Assembly (NCBI GenBank): GCA_034401795.1 | Contig: CM067372.1 | Location: 21,138,598-21,202,597, forward strand | DNA from: Chaetoderma sp. LZ-2023a | Lineage: Eukaryota; Mollusca; Caudofoveata; Chaetodermatida; Chaetodermatidae | Direction: 5' to 3' | Length of the DNA stretch: 64,000 nt | Shown here: positions 42,217-57,302 of the stretch, piece by piece | Numbering within the stretch: position 1 is the stretch's first letter | How the letters are laid out: the number at the start of each line of letters is the position of its first letter | Program-made: the position numbers and the translations under genes | The notes under the pieces: model-generated | The model's database searches: none | Seen by the model: the letters and a program-made list of their open reading frames with translations, nothing else | Told to the model about the DNA's origin: nothing

Positions 42217-42516
42217 GTGACAGAACATTTTCTAAGCTTCTCAATGATCAGGTCCCCAGATTACTTTTATTCATCATATAGGCCTGGTTCCATAAACAAC
42301 GCGTTATATCACGCAGTTAAGCTGCACATAAACAGTCGTGGATCATTAGTTCTTGTTAAGTGTCTGAATGACTATGTTCCAATCGTCAGGTCGCCGTCGT
42401 GTAAATTTTGCGAAGAACCCAACCACAGGTGTACCAAGTGTCGGCATGGCCAGCCTGTCCGTTGCTGGAGGTGTATGGGATCCGGTCACAAATTAAACTT
42501 GTGTCCAGTATATTAG
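42217..42516 (+). pseudogene. LINE ORF1 C-terminal part with CCHC zinc knuckles
   Basis: A 99-codon frame ends at TAG 42514. Its C-terminus holds Cys/His clusters, CKFCEEPNHRC and a perfect C-x2-C-x4-H-x4-C knuckle, CWRCMGSGHKLNLC. The latter is the standard RNA-binding knuckle of ORF1 proteins. The upstream part of ORF1 is not clear. The overlapping plus frame from 42408 to 43706 is a different frame and not the continuation. Confidence 0.65.
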
Positions 42517-43004
42517 GAACGTGGCCAAGAAGAAGAGCCAAACAACCATTTGGCCAAGAAGTAGAGCCAAACAACCATTTAAAATACAATATAAGCAAAA
42601 CTAAGTGTTTGACCAGTTTGGATGCGGTTACTAACGGGACGATGACTAATGACATTGCTATGAATGTAAAGCTGATAAGTCACTCTGTTACTAATTTAAA
42701 TCCGAAAACTGGTTGTTCTATCGATATAATTAAAACAATCGAATGTATTATAAATTTAAATATGAACGTCGGTAATCGGTTGTGTAAAGAACAACTGTCT
42801 GGTCTTCCCACAGTAAGCTCCTCGAGTAAACGTGATGTCAATTCAGTACGTATGGTATGTAGTGATGTGTCCAAACATTGTATTGAGTATCATAATTATT
42901 CTAATCTATTGCTCAGTAATAGATATCAACTACTCAGTAACAATACGAGTAATAGTGGTATCGTGTCAAAATGTGGCACACCTGCTAATAACATATTATA
43001 TGAT

Positions 43005-43119
43005 GAAGACAACGACGATGATGACGATCATAACAATTATGACGATGATGACGATCATGACAATGATGATGATGATCATGATAATGATGACGATCATGTC
43101 AATGAAAATGATCATGCCA

Positions 43120-43171
<52 letters not shown>

Positions 43172-43194
43172 CGAGGTAATTGGCGGTGATGATC

Positions 43195-43245
<51 letters not shown>

Positions 43246-43388
43246 TGGATGATGATGATGATGATGTTGTTAGTGGCGGTGGTGATGGTGGTAGTGTTGG
43301 TGGTGGTAGTAGTGGTGGTGGTGGCGGCGGCGGCGGCGGTTGTTATGGTGGTGTTTTATGGTGGTGGTGGTGGGGGCGGTGTTGTAAT

Positions 43389-43450
<62 letters not shown>
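43005..43450. repeat. Trinucleotide runs (GAT)n, (GGT)n and (AAT)n within the LINE
   Basis: GAT/GAC-rich DNA fills 43005-43265, GGT/GGC 43272-43382 and AAT 43387-43450. In one plus frame they encode poly-Asp, poly-Gly and poly-Asn, in frame with the endonuclease start. Confidence 0.95.
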
Positions 43451-43452
<2 letters not shown>

Positions 43453-45112
43453 CCATTGATCTGCCGTCTTTCAATATTAATTCTAAAGGCATTAGGATTG
43501 GTCATTTAAATGTACAGCACCTGGTGCCTACGATTGACCAGTTAAAACTGATTATGGAGAAGTGTGAAAAAGAACTTGATGTTTTCTGTACCACTGAGAC
43601 ATTTCTGTCATCAACAATTCCAAATAACTCCATTGAAATTGAAGGCTATGTCAATAAAAGAAAGGACAGAAAAGAACGGACTGTTGTGGAATTGTACTAT
43701 ATATAGCTGATAATTATTCATATGTGAGGAAACTAAATTTTGAAACCGATGATCTGGAAACTCTATGGATTGAAATTATACCCCTTAAGACCAAGCCTTT
43801 CCTATTGGGCTGTGTCTATAGACCCCCTGATTCACCCGCTATCTGGATTGATGAATTTGAAGCTACGTTAGAAAAGGTATATTCCGAAAACCCAGATATT
43901 ATACTTGTAGGAGAATTTAATTTCGACCTTATTAAAGCAGATACTCATAGATGGCAGTCTTTAATTGAACTTTTTCATTTAGAGCAACTTATACGTACTC
44001 CAACCAGAGTTACTGAGAAAACATCTAACTGATTGACCATGTGTATGCCACAGATAAAGACAAAATGCAATCGTCACATGTCGGCTCTTTGACACCAAGT
44101 GACCATTATCCAATATTCGCTGTGCGCAAATGTAAACCATTCAAATCTCAAAATTCGCAACAGCTTATTAAATACAGGAGCATCAAAAGCTTTAATGAAG
44201 CTAAGTTTCTTAGTGACCTGTCTGTATGTGACTTGCGTTCTATAGGTTATTTATGTAGTCCTGATCAAGCGCTTGATCAATGGTATGCAAAATTCATCAA
44301 CATTATAAATAAACACGCTCCTGTCATTGAACGCAGAGTTAAACGTGTATGTCAACCGGGATGGATGAACACAGAAATTTTAAAAACAATGAAAGAAAGG
44401 GATTATCATAAAAACGTAGGAAACATGTTGAATTTAAAATTGTTAAAGCAAAACGTTGCGTATTTGATTAAAGCATCTAAACGAGATTATTTTGCAAATA
44501 AATTAGAAGCAGGCAAAAATAATCCGGCTAATATATGGTAAATTCTAAAAGACATAAATCCCAAGGCAAACAAATTACCTTCAATAATCTGTGATGATAA
44601 TGGAAGTGAAATTCAAAACCCACAAATGCAATCTGAACATTTTAATATATATTTCAGTACAATCGCGTCAAAACTGACACACTCCATGATAACACAAAGG
44701 CCAATGGCATTTGATAAGCTATCAGATCATGTTCTTAATAAAGTTCCAGAAAATATAGTTTCGAATTCCATATATAACTGTTGAATATGTGTCCAGAGAA
44801 CTTAAACTTAAAAACAAATAAGTCATCTGGTTACGATGAATTGAACGCACACTTCCTCAAAGCTGCTGCATCAATAATTGCACCCTCAATTACACTTATT
44901 ATAAACAAAAGCATAGCTACGGGAGAATTACCCAAAATGTGGAAATGTGCAAAAGTAAAGCCTCTACATAAATCTGATTCAAAAACCAATGTTAGCAATT
45001 ATAGGCCTATCTCTATATTACCCATTATCTCTAAGGATATTGAACGACACATACATGATCATATTTATAAATTTATAACCAAGTATAATTTATTAGCGGA
45101 GTCGCAATCAGG
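43451..45112 (+). pseudogene. LINE ORF2: endonuclease and N-terminal reverse transcriptase
   Basis: The endonuclease opens with IRIGHLNVQHLVPTIDQL (about 43492), followed by DVFCTTETFL. A frameshift at about 43700 moves it to another frame with CVYRPPDSP (about 43812) and LVGEFNFDL (about 43907), where the expected Asp of G-D-F-N is Glu. A second shift near 44030 is followed by PSDHYPIF (about 44097). A TAA at 44539 interrupts the linker. From about 44781 the RT starts: NKSSGYDELN, LPKMWKCAKVKPLHK, SNYRPISILP and AESQSGF. The catalytic Asp motifs are absent because the element is cut off. All this is non-functional. Confidence 0.8.
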
Positions 45113-45202
45113 CTTTATATATGTTCAATGTGATTTCCCCTTTTTACTTGTGTTCTACTATTGCATATTTTGTACATTTCTAAATAGTTATATATGTGTT
45201 TA

Positions 45203-48200
45203 TGTGTGAATGAATGTGTACGACCTTGCGCGTATGTATGTGTGAATGAATGTGTACGACCTTGCGCGTAAGTATGTGTGAATGAATGTGTACGACCTTG
45301 CGCGTATGTATGTGTGAATGAATGTGTACGACCATGCGCGTATGTATGTGTGAATGAATGTGTACGACCTTGCGCGTAAGTATGTGTGAATGAATGTGTA
45401 CGACCTTGCGCGTATGTATGTGTGAATGAATGTGTACGACCTTGCGCGTATGTATGTGTGAGTGAATATGTACGACCTTGCGGGTATGTATGTGTGAATG
45501 AATGTGTACGACCTTGCGCGTAAGTATGTGTGAGTGAATGTGTACGACCTTGCGGGTATGTATGTGTGAATGAATGTGTACGACCTTGCGCGTAAGTATG
45601 TGTGAATGAATGTGTACGACCTTGCGCGTATGTATGTGTGAATGAATGTGTACGACCTTGCGCGTATGTATGTGTGAGTGAATATGTACGACCTTGCGGG
45701 TATGTATGTGTGAATGAATGTGTACGACCTTGCGCGTAAGTATGTGTGAGTGAATGTGTACGACCTTGCGGGTATGTATGTGTGAATGAATGTGTACGAC
45801 CTTGCGCGTAAGTATGTGTGAATGAATGTGTACGACCTTGCGCGTATGTATGTGTGAATGAATGTGTACGACCTTGCGCGTATGTATGTGTGAATGAATG
45901 TGTACGATCTTGCGCGTATGTATGTGTGAATGAATGTGTACGACCTTGCGCGTATGTATGTGTGCATGAATGTGTACGACCTTGCGCGTATGTATGTGTG
46001 AATGAATGTGTACGATCTTGCGCGTATGTATGTGTGAATGAATGTGTACGATCTTGCGCGTATGTATGTGTGAATGAATGTGTACGACCTTGCGCGTATG
46101 TATGTGTGCATGAATGTGTACGACCTTGCGCGTATGTATGTGTGCATGAATGTGTACGACCTTGCGCGTATGTATGTGTGCATGAATGTGTACGACCTTG
46201 CGCGTATGTATGTGTGCATGAATGTGTACGACCTTGCGCGTATGTATGTGTGAATGAATGTGTACGACCTTGCGCGTATGTATGTGTGAATGAATGTGTA
46301 CGATCTTGCGCGTATGTATGTGTGAATGAATGTGTACGATCTTGCGCGTACGTATGTGTGAGTGAATGTGTACGTTCTTGCGCGTATGTATGTGTGAATG
46401 AATGTGTACGACCTTGCGCGTATGTATGTGTGAATGAATGTGTACGACCTTGCGCGTATGTATGTGTGAATGAATGTGTACGACCTTGCGCGTATGTATG
46501 TGTGAATGAATGTGTACGATCTTGCGCGTATGTATGTGTGAATGAATGTGTACAATCTTGCGCGTATGTGTGTGTGAATGAATGTGTACGACCATGCGCG
46601 TATGTATGTGTGAATGAATGTGTACGACCTTGCGCGTAAGTATGTGTGAATGAATGTGTACGACCTTGCGTGTATGTATGTGTGAATGAATGTGTACGAT
46701 CTTGCGCGTATGTATGTGTGAATGAATGTGTACGACCTTGCGCGTATGTATGTGTGAATGAATGTGTACGACCTTGCGTGTATGTATGTGTGAATGAATG
46801 TGTACGACCTTGCGCGTATGTATGTGTGAATGAATGTGTACGATCTTGCGCGTATGTATGTGTGAATGAATGTGTACGACCTTGCGCGTATGTATGTGTG
46901 AATGAATGTGTACGACCTTGCGCGTATGTATGTGTGAATGAATGTGTACGATCTTGCGCGTATGTATGTGTGAATGAATGTGTACGACCTTGCGCGTATG
47001 TATGTGTGCATGAATGTGTACGACCTTGCGCGTATGTATGTGTGAATGAATGTGTACGATCTTGCGCGTATGTATGTGTGAATGAATGTGTACGATCTTG
47101 CGCGTATGTATGTGTGAATGAATGTGTACGACCTTGCGCGTATGTATGTGTGCATGAATGTGTATGACCTTGCGCGTATGTATGTGTGAATCAATGTGTA
47201 CGATCTTGCGCGTATGTATGTGGGAATGAATGTGTACGACCTTGCGCGTAAGTATGTGTGAATGAATGTGTACGACCTTGCGCGTATGTATGTGTGAATG
47301 AATGTGTACGACCTTGCGCGTATGTATGTGTGAATGAATGTGTACGACCTTGCGCGTATGTATGTGTGAATGAATGTGTACGATCTTGCGCGTATGTATG
47401 TGTGAATGAATGTGTACGACCTTGCGCGTATGTATGTGTGAATGAATGTGTACGACCTTGCGCGTATGTATGTGTGAATGAATGTGTACGACCTTGCGCG
47501 TATGTATGTGGGAATGAATGTGTACGACCTTGCGCGTATGTATGTGGGAATGAATGTGTACGACCTTGCGCGTAAGTATGTGTGAATGAATGTGTACGAC
47601 CTTGCGCGTATGTATGTGTGAATGAATGTGTACGACCTTGCGCGTATGTATGTGTGAATGAATGTGTACGACCTTGCGCGTATGTATGTGTGAATGAATG
47701 TGTACGATCTTGCGCGTATGTATGTGTGAATGAATGTGTACGACCTTGCGCGTATGTATGGGTGAATGAATGTGTACGACCTTGCGCGTATGTATGTGTG
47801 CATGAATGTGTACGACCTTGCGCGTATGTATGTGTGAATGAATGTGTACGACCATGCGCGTATGTATGTGTGAATGAATGTGTACGATCTTGCGCGTATG
47901 TATGTGTGAATGAATGTGTACGACCTTGAGCGTATGTATGTGTGAATGAATGTGTACGATCTTGCGCGTATGTATGTGTGAATGAATGTGTACGACCTTG
48001 CGCGTATGTATGTGTGCATGAATGTGTACGACCTTGCGCGTATGTATGTGTGAATGAATGTGTATGATCTTGCGCGTACGTATGTGTGAGTGAATGTGTA
48101 CGTTCTTGCGTGTATGTATGTGTGAATGAATGTGTACGACCTTGCGCATATGTACGTGTGAATGAATGTGTACGATCTTGCGCGTATGTATGTGTGAATG

Positions 48201-51200
48201 AATTTGTACGACCTTGCGCGTATGTATGTGTGAATGAATGTGTACGATCTTGCGCGTATGTATGTGTGCATGAATGTGTACGACCTTGCGCGTATGTATG
48301 TGTGCATGAATGTGTATGACCTTGCACGTATGTATGTGTGAATGAATGTGTACGACCTTGCGCGTATGTATGTGTGAATGAATGTGTACGACCATGCGCG
48401 TATGTATGTGTGAATGAATGTGTACGATCTTGCGCGTATGTATGTGTGAATGAATGTGTACGACCTTGCGCGTATGTATGTGTGAATGAATGTGTACGAT
48501 CTTGCGCGTATGTATGTGTGAATGAATGTGTACGACCTTGCGCGTATGTATGTGTGCATGAATGTGTACGACCTTGCGCGTATGTATGTGTGAATGAATG
48601 TGTACGATCTTGCGCGTACGTATGTGTGAGTGAATGTGTACGTTCTTGCGCGTATGTATGTGTGAATGAATGTGTACGACCTTGCGCATATGTACGTGTG
48701 AATGAATGTGTACGATCTTGCGCATATGTATGTGTGAATGAATGTGTACGACCTTGCGCGTATGTATGTGTGAATGAATGTGTACGATCTTGCGCGTATG
48801 TATGTGTGAGTGAATGTGTACGACCTTGCGCGTATGTATGTGTGAATGAATGTGTACGATCTTGCGAGTATGTATGTGTGAGTGAATGTGTACGACCTTG
48901 CGCGTATGTATGTGTGAATGAATGTGTACGATTTTGCGCGTATGTATGTGTGAGTTAATGTGTACGTTCTTGCGCGTATGTATGTGTGAATGAATGTGTA
49001 CGACCTTGCGCGTATGTATGTGTGAATGAATGTGTACGACCTTGCGCGTATGTATGTGGGAATGAATGTGTACGACCTTGCGTGTATGTATGTGTGAATG
49101 AATGTGTACGATCTTGCGCGTATGTATGTGTGAATGAATGTGTACGACCTTGCGCGTATGTATGTGTGAATGAATGTGTACGACCTTGCGCGTATGTATG
49201 TGTGAATGAATGTGTACGACCTTGCGCATATGTATGTGTGCATGAATGTGTACGACATTGCGCGTATGTATGTGTGAGTGAATGTCTACGATCTTGCGCG
49301 TATGTATGTGTGAATGAATGTGTACGACCTTGCGAGTATGTATGTGTGAATGAATGTGTACGACCTTGCGCGTATGTATGTGTGAATGAATGTGTACGAT
49401 CTTGCGCGTATGTATGTGTGAATGAATGTGTACGACCTTGCGCGTATGTATGTGTGAATGAATGTGTACGACCTTGCGCGTATGTATGTGTGAGTGAATA
49501 TGTACGACCTTGCGGGTATGTATGTGTGAATGAATGTGTACGACCTTGCGCGTAAGTATGTGTGAGTGAATGTGTACGACCTTGCGGGTATGTATGTGTG
49601 AATGAATGTGTACGACCTTGCGCGTAAGTATGTGTGAATGAATGTGTACGACCTTGCGCGTATGTATGTGTGAATGAATGTGTACGACCTTGCGCGTATG
49701 TATGTGTGAGTGAATATGTACGACCTTGCGGGTATGTATGTGTGAATGAATGTGTACGACCTTGCGCGTAAGTATGTGTGAGTGAATGTGTACGACCTTG
49801 CGGGTATGTATGTGTGAATGAATGTGTACGACCTTGCGCGTAAGTATGTGTGAATGAATGTGTACGACCTTGCGCGTATGTATGTGTGAATGAATGTGTA
49901 CGACCTTGCGCGTATGTATGTGTGAATGAATGTGTACGATCTTGCGCGTATGTATGTGTGAATGAATGTATACGACCTTGCGCGTATGTATGTGTGCATG
50001 AATGTGTACGACCTTGCGCGTATGTATGTGTGAATGAATGTGTACGATCTTGCGCGTATGTATGTGTGAATGAATGTGTACGATCTTGCGCGTATGTATG
50101 TGTGAATGAATGTGTACGACCTTGCGCGTATGTATGTGTGCATGAATGTGTACGACCTTGCGCGTATGTATGTGTGCATGAATGTGTACGACCTTGCGCG
50201 TATGTATGTGTGCATGAATGTGTACGACCTTGCGCGTATGTATGTGTGCATGAATGTGTACGACCTTGCGCGTATGTATGTGTGAATGAATGTGTACGAC
50301 CTTGCGCGTATGTATGTGTGAATGAATGTGTACGATCTTGCGCGTATGTATGTGTGAATGAATGTGTACGATCTTGCGCGTACGTATGTGTGAGTGAATG
50401 TGTACGTTCTTGCGCGTATGTATGTGTGAATGAATGTGTACGACCTTGCGCGTATGTATGTGTGAATGAATGTGTACGACCTTGCGCGTATGTATGTGTG
50501 AATGAATGTGTACGACCTTGCGCGTATGTATGTGTGAATGAATGTGTACGACCTTGCGCGTATGTATGTGTGAATGAATGTGTACGATCTTGCGCGTATG
50601 TATGTGTGAATGAATGTGTACGATCTTGCGCGTATGTGTGTGTGAATGAATGTGTACGACCATGCGCGTATGTATGTGTGAATGAATGTGTACGACCTTG
50701 CGCGTAAGTATGTGTGAATGAATGTGTACGACCTTGCGTGTATGTATGTGTGAATGAATGTGTACGATCTTGCGCGTATGTATGTGTGAATGAATGTGTA
50801 CGACCTTGCGCGTATGTATGTGTGAATGAATGTGTACGACCTTGCGTGTATGTATGTGTGAATGAATGTGTACGACCTTGCGCGTATGTATGTGTGAATG
50901 AATGTGTACGATCTTGCGCGTATGTATGTGTGAATGAATGTGTACGACCTTGCGCGTATGTATGTGTGAATGAATGTGTACGACCTTGCGCGTATGTATG
51001 TGTGAATGAATGTGTACGATCTTGCGCGTATGTATGTGTGAATGAATGTGTACGACCTTGCGCGTATGTATGTGTGCATGAATGTGTACGACCTTGCGCG
51101 TATGTATGTGTGAATGAATGTGTACGATCTTGCGCGTATGTATGTGTGAATGAATGTGTACGATCTTGCGCGTATGTATGTGTGAATGAATGTGTACGAC

Positions 51201-54200
51201 CTTGCGCGTATGTATGTGTGCATGAATGTGTATGACCTTGCGCGTATGTATGTGTGAATCAATGTGTACGATCTTGCGCGTATGTATGTGGGAATGAATG
51301 TGTACGACCTTGCGCGTAAGTATGTGTGAATGAATGTGTACGACCTTGCGCGTATGTATGTGTGAATGAATGTGTACGACCTTGCGCGTATGTATGTGTG
51401 AATGAATGTGTACGACCTTGCGCGTATGTATGTGTGAATGAATGTGTACGATCTTGCGCGTATGTATGTGTGAATGAATGTGTACGACCTTGCGCGTATG
51501 TATGTGTGAATGAATGTGTACGACCTTGCGCGTATGTATGTGTGAATGAATGTGTACGACCTTGCGCGTATGTATGTGGGAATGAATGTGTACGACCTTG
51601 CGCGTATGTATGTGGGAATGAATGTGTACGACCTTGCGCGTAAGTATGTGTGAATGAATGTGTACGACCTTGCGCGTATGTATGTGTGAATGAATGTGTA
51701 CGACCTTGCGCGTATGTATGTGTGAATGAATGTGTACGACCTTGCGCGTATGTATGTGTGAATGAATGTGTACGATCTTGCGCGTATGTATGTGTGAATG
51801 AATGTGTACGACCTTGCGCGTATGTATGGGTGAATGAATGTGTACGACCTTGCGCGTATGTATGTGTGCATGAATGTGTACGACCTTGCGCGTATGTATG
51901 TGTGAATGAATGTGTACGACCATGCGCGTATGTATGTGTGAATGAATGTGTACGATCTTGCGCGTATGTATGTGTGAATGAATGTGTACGACCTTGAGCG
52001 TATGTATGTGTGAATGAATGTGTACGATCTTGCGCGTATGTATGTGTGAATGAATGTGTACGACCTTGCGCGTATGTATGTGTGCATGAATGTGTACGAC
52101 CTTGCGCGTATGTATGTGTGAATGAATGTGTATGATCTTGCGCGTACGTATGTGTGAGTGAATGTGTACGTTCTTGCGCGTATGTATGTGTGAATGAATG
52201 TGTACGACCTTGCGCATATGTACGTGTGAATGAATGTGTACGATCTTGCGCGTATGTATGTGTGAATGAATTTGTACGACCTTGCGCGTATGTATGTGTG
52301 AATGAATGTGTACGATCTTGCGCGTATGTATGTGTGCATGAATGTGTACGACCTTGCGCGTATGTATGTGTGCATGAATGTGTATGACCTTGCACGTATG
52401 TATGTGTGAATGAATGTGTACGACCTTGCGCGTATGTATGTGTGAATGAATGTGTACGACCATGCGCGTATGTATGTGTGAATGAATGTGTACGATCTTG
52501 CGCGTATGTATGTGTGAATGAATGTGTACGACCTTGCGCGTATGTATGTGTGAATGAATGTGTACGATCTTGCGCGTATGTATGTGTGAATGAATGTGTA
52601 TGACCTTGCGCGTATGTATGTGTGCATGAATGTGTACGACCTTGCGCGTATGTATGTGTGAATGAATGTGTACGATCTTGCGCGTACGTATGTGTGAGTG
52701 AATGTGTACGTTCTTGCGCGTATGTATGTGTGAATGAATGTGTACGACCTTGCGCATATGTACGTGTGAATGAATGTGTACGATCTTGCGCATATGTATG
52801 TGTGAATGAATGTGTACGACCTTGCGCGTATGTATGTGTGAATGAATGTGTACGATCTTGCGCGTATGTATGTGTGAGTGAATGTGTACGACCTTGCGCG
52901 TATGTATGTGTGAATGAATGTGTACGATCTTGCGAGTATGTATGTGTGAGTGAATGTGTACGACCTTGCGCGTATGTATGTGTGAATGAATGTGTACGAT
53001 TTTGCGCGTATGTATGTGTGAGTTAATGTGTACGTTCTTGCGCGTATGTATGTGTGAATGAATGTGTACGACCTTGCGCGTATGTATGTGTGAATGAATG
53101 TGTACGACCTTGCGCGTATGTATGTGGGAATGAATGTGTACGACCTTGCGTGTATGTATGTGTGAATGAATGTGTACGATCTTGCGCGTATGTATGTGTG
53201 AATGAATGTGTACGACCTTGCGCGTATGTATGTGTGAATGAATGTGTACGACCTTGCGCGTATGTATGTGTGAATGAATGTGTACGACCTTGCGCATATG
53301 TATGTGTGCATGAATGTGTACGACCTTGCGCGTATGTATGTGTGAGTGAATGTCTACGATCTTGCGCGTATGTATGTGTGAATGAATGTGTACGACCTTG
53401 CGCGTATGTATGTGTGAATGAATGTGTACGACCTTGCGCGTAAGTATGTGTGAATGAATGTGTACGACCTTGCGCGTATGTATGTGTGAATGAATGTGTA
53501 TGACCTTGCGCGTATGTATGTGTGAATGAATGTGTACGACCTTGCGCGTATGTATGTGTGAATGAATGTGTACGATCTTGCGCGTATGTATGTGTGAATG
53601 AATGTGTACGACCTTGCGAGTATGTATGTGTGAATGAATGTGTACGACCTTGCGCGTATGTATGTGTGAATGAATGTGTACGATCTTGCGCGTATGTATG
53701 TGTGAATGAATGTGTACGATCTTGCGCGTATGTATGTGTGAGTGAATGTGTACGATCTTGCGCGTATGTATGTGTGAGTGAATGTGTACGACCTTGCGGG
53801 TATGTATGTGTGAATGAATGTGTACGACCTTGCGCGTATGTATGTGTGAATGAATGTGTACGACCATGCGCGTATGTATGTGTGAATGAATGTGTACGAT
53901 CTTGCGCGTATGTATGTGTGAATGAATGTGTACGACCTTGAGCGTATGTATGTGTGAATGAATGTGTACGATCTTGCGCGTATGTATGTGTGAATGAATG
54001 TGTACGACCTTGCGCGTATGTATGTGTGCATGAATGTGTACGACCTTGCGCGTATGTATGTGTGAATGAATGTGTATGATCTTGCGCGTACGTATGTGTG
54101 AGTGAATGTGTACGTTCTTGCGCGTATGTATGTGTGAATGAATGTGTACGACCTTGCGCATATGTACGTGTGAATGAATGTGTACGATCTTGCGCGTATG

Positions 54201-56122
54201 TATGTGTGAATGAATTTGTACGACCTTGCGCGTATGTATGTGTGAATGAATGTGTACGATCTTGCGCGTATGTATGTGTGCATGAATGTGTACGACCTTG
54301 CGCGTATGTATGTGTGCATGAATGTGTATGACCTTGCACGTATGTATGTGTGAATGAATGTGTACGACCTTGCGCGTATGTATGTGTGAATGAATGTGTA
54401 CGACCATGCGCGTATGTATGTGTGAATGAATGTGTACGATCTTGCGCGTATGTATGTGTGAATGAATGTGTACGACCTTGCGCGTATGTATGTGTGAATG
54501 AATGTGTACGATCTTGCGCGTATGTATGTGTGAATGAATGTGTACGACCTTGCGCGTATGTATGTGTGCATGAATGTGTACGACCTTGCGCGTATGTATG
54601 TGTGAATGAATGTGTACGATCTTGCGCGTACGTATGTGTGAGTGAATGTGTACGTTCTTGCGCGTATGTATGTGTGAATGAATGTGTACGACCTTGCGCA
54701 TATGTACGTGTGAATGAATGTGTACGATCTTGCGCATATGTATGTGTGAATGAATGTGTACGACCTTGCGCGTATGTATGTGTGAATGAATGTGTACGAT
54801 CTTGCGCGTATGTATGTGTGAGTGAATGTGTACGACCTTGCGCGTATGTATGTGTGAATGAATGTGTACGATCTTGCGAGTATGTATGTGTGAGTGAATG
54901 TGTACGACCTTGCGCGTATGTATGTGTGAATGAATGTGTACGATTTTGCGCGTATGTATGTGTGAGTTAATGTGTACGTTCTTGCGCGTATGTATGTGTG
55001 AATGAATGTGTACGACCTTGCGCGTATGTATGTGTGAATGAATGTGTACGACCTTGCGCGTATGTATGTGGGAATGAATGTGTACGACCTTGCGTGTATG
55101 TATGTGTGAATGAATGTGTACGATCTTGCGCGTATGTATGTGTGAATGAATGTGTACGACCTTGCGCGTATGTATGTGTGAATGAATGTGTACGACCTTG
55201 CGCGTATGTATGTGTGAATGAATGTGTACGACCTTGCGCATATGTATGTGTGCATGAATGTGTACGACCTTGCGCGTATGTATGTGTGAGTGAATGTCTA
55301 CGATCTTGCGCGTATGTATGTGTGAATGAATGTGTACGACCTTGCGCGTATGTATGTGTGAATGAATGTGTACGACCTTGCGCGTAAGTATGTGTGAATG
55401 AATGTGTACGACCTTGCGCGTATGTATGTGTGAATGAATGTGTACGACCTTGCGCGTATGTATGTGTGAATGAATGTGTACGACCTTGCGCGTATGTATG
55501 TGTGAATGAATGTGTACGATCTTGCGCGTATGTATGTGTGAATGAATGTGTACGACCTTGCGAGTATGTATGTGTGAATGAATGTGTACGACCTTGCGCG
55601 TATGTATGTGTGAATGAATGTGTACGATCTTGCGCGTATGTATGTGTGAATGAATGTGTACGATCTTGCGCGTATGTATGTGTGAGTGAATGTGTACGAT
55701 CTTGTGCGTATGTATGTGTGAGTGAATGTGTACGACCTTGCGGGTATGTATGTGTGAATGAATGTGTACGACCTTGCGCGTATGTATGTGTGAATGAATG
55801 TGTACGACCTTGCGCGTATGTATGTGTGAATGAATGTGTACGACCTTGCGCGTATTTATGTGTGAATGAATGTGTACGACCTTGCGCGTATGTATGTGTG
55901 AATGAATGTGTACGACCATGCGCGTATGTATGTGTGAATGAATGTGTACGACCTTGCGCGTATGTATGTGTGAATGAATGTGTACGACCTTGCGTGTATG
56001 TATGTGTGAATGAATGTGTACGACCTTGCGCGTATGTATGTGTGAGTGAATGTGTACGATCTTGCGCGTATGTATGTGTGAATGAATGTGTACGACCTTG
56101 CGCGTATGTATGTGTGAATGAT
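45203..56122. repeat. 36-bp satellite, about 303 units, 10.9 kb, with higher-order duplications
   Basis: The unit TGTGTGAATGAATGTGTACG plus ACCTTGCGCGTATGTA is repeated without a break. Variation is restricted: ACC/ATC, AATG/CATG/AGTG, CGCG/CGGG/CGTG and GTATG/GTAAG. Blocks recur at fixed offsets: patterns from 46646-49250 return 4068 bp (113 units) later, and those at about 52154-53030 return 1944 bp (54 units) later at 54098-54970. As 36 is divisible by 3, one minus frame stays open from 56129 to 45180 (3649 codons, repeated VVHIHSHIHTRK). Other frames give shorter chains such as RSYTFIHTYIRA and VNECVRPCAYVC. Confidence 0.97.
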
Positions 56123-56123
56123 G

Positions 56124-56749
<626 letters not shown>

Positions 56750-56768
56750 ATATATATAAACTGATATA

Positions 56769-57168
56769 GACTGATAAACTGTCAAACGATGACATTTTGC
56801 GATGACGTTTCATGAATGACAAATCGTAGTAAACAAATCGTTGTAAAACAGTACCGTGTAGTAATCCATACGCGTCACGCTCACATCAATCGATGTATAT
56901 ATATACATACATAGAGAGAGAAAGAGAGAGAGAGAGAGCTAGCCAGTTCCATATTTTTCTATATGAGCACATGTGCCATATTCAACGGAGTATTTTCATT
57001 GGCTGTTGGGTGCTCAACCCATTTAAATCGACCAATTAAAACATCGATTGATGTGAGCGTGACGCGTATGGATTACTACACGGTAGTGTTTTACAACGAT
57101 TTGTTTACTACGATTTGTCATTCATGAAACGTCATCGCAAAATGTCATCGTTTGACAGTTTATCAGTC
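56769..57168. repeat. Large inverted repeat 2, arms 128 bp
   Basis: 56769-56896 (GACTGATAAACTGTCAAACG...) pairs with 57041-57168 with about one mismatch. The 144-bp loop contains a GA run and ATTGGCTG. Confidence 0.95.
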
Positions 57169-57302
57169 GGCAGCGAAGTAACGATTGATGGCCGTGGCTC
57201 TGCGATAGTCTTAGAAGAAAAGTGTAGTTTACGGCTGACATCGCCCGATTTTGTGTTTGTCACTATATAATATATATATAAAAACGAAATGAAAATGAAA
57301 AC

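Larger units (their letters stand above)
42200..45115 (+). mobile_element. Second LINE, ORF1 zinc knuckle to RT fingers, 3' part lost at the satellite
   Basis: The order is a Gag-like ORF1 with CCHC knuckles, an endonuclease, then the N-terminal part of the reverse transcriptase. It is cut at LAESQSGF (about 45112), immediately before the satellite flank. The usual LINE truncation is at the 5' end, so loss of the 3' end implies a later rearrangement. Confidence 0.8.

Noticed and set aside
45818..46639. Cys-rich plus-strand frames (VNECVRPCAYVC repeats) as secreted or metal-binding proteins
   Set aside because: They are phases of the 36-bp satellite and are broken wherever a TAAG variant occurs, with no signal peptide or flanking gene structure.
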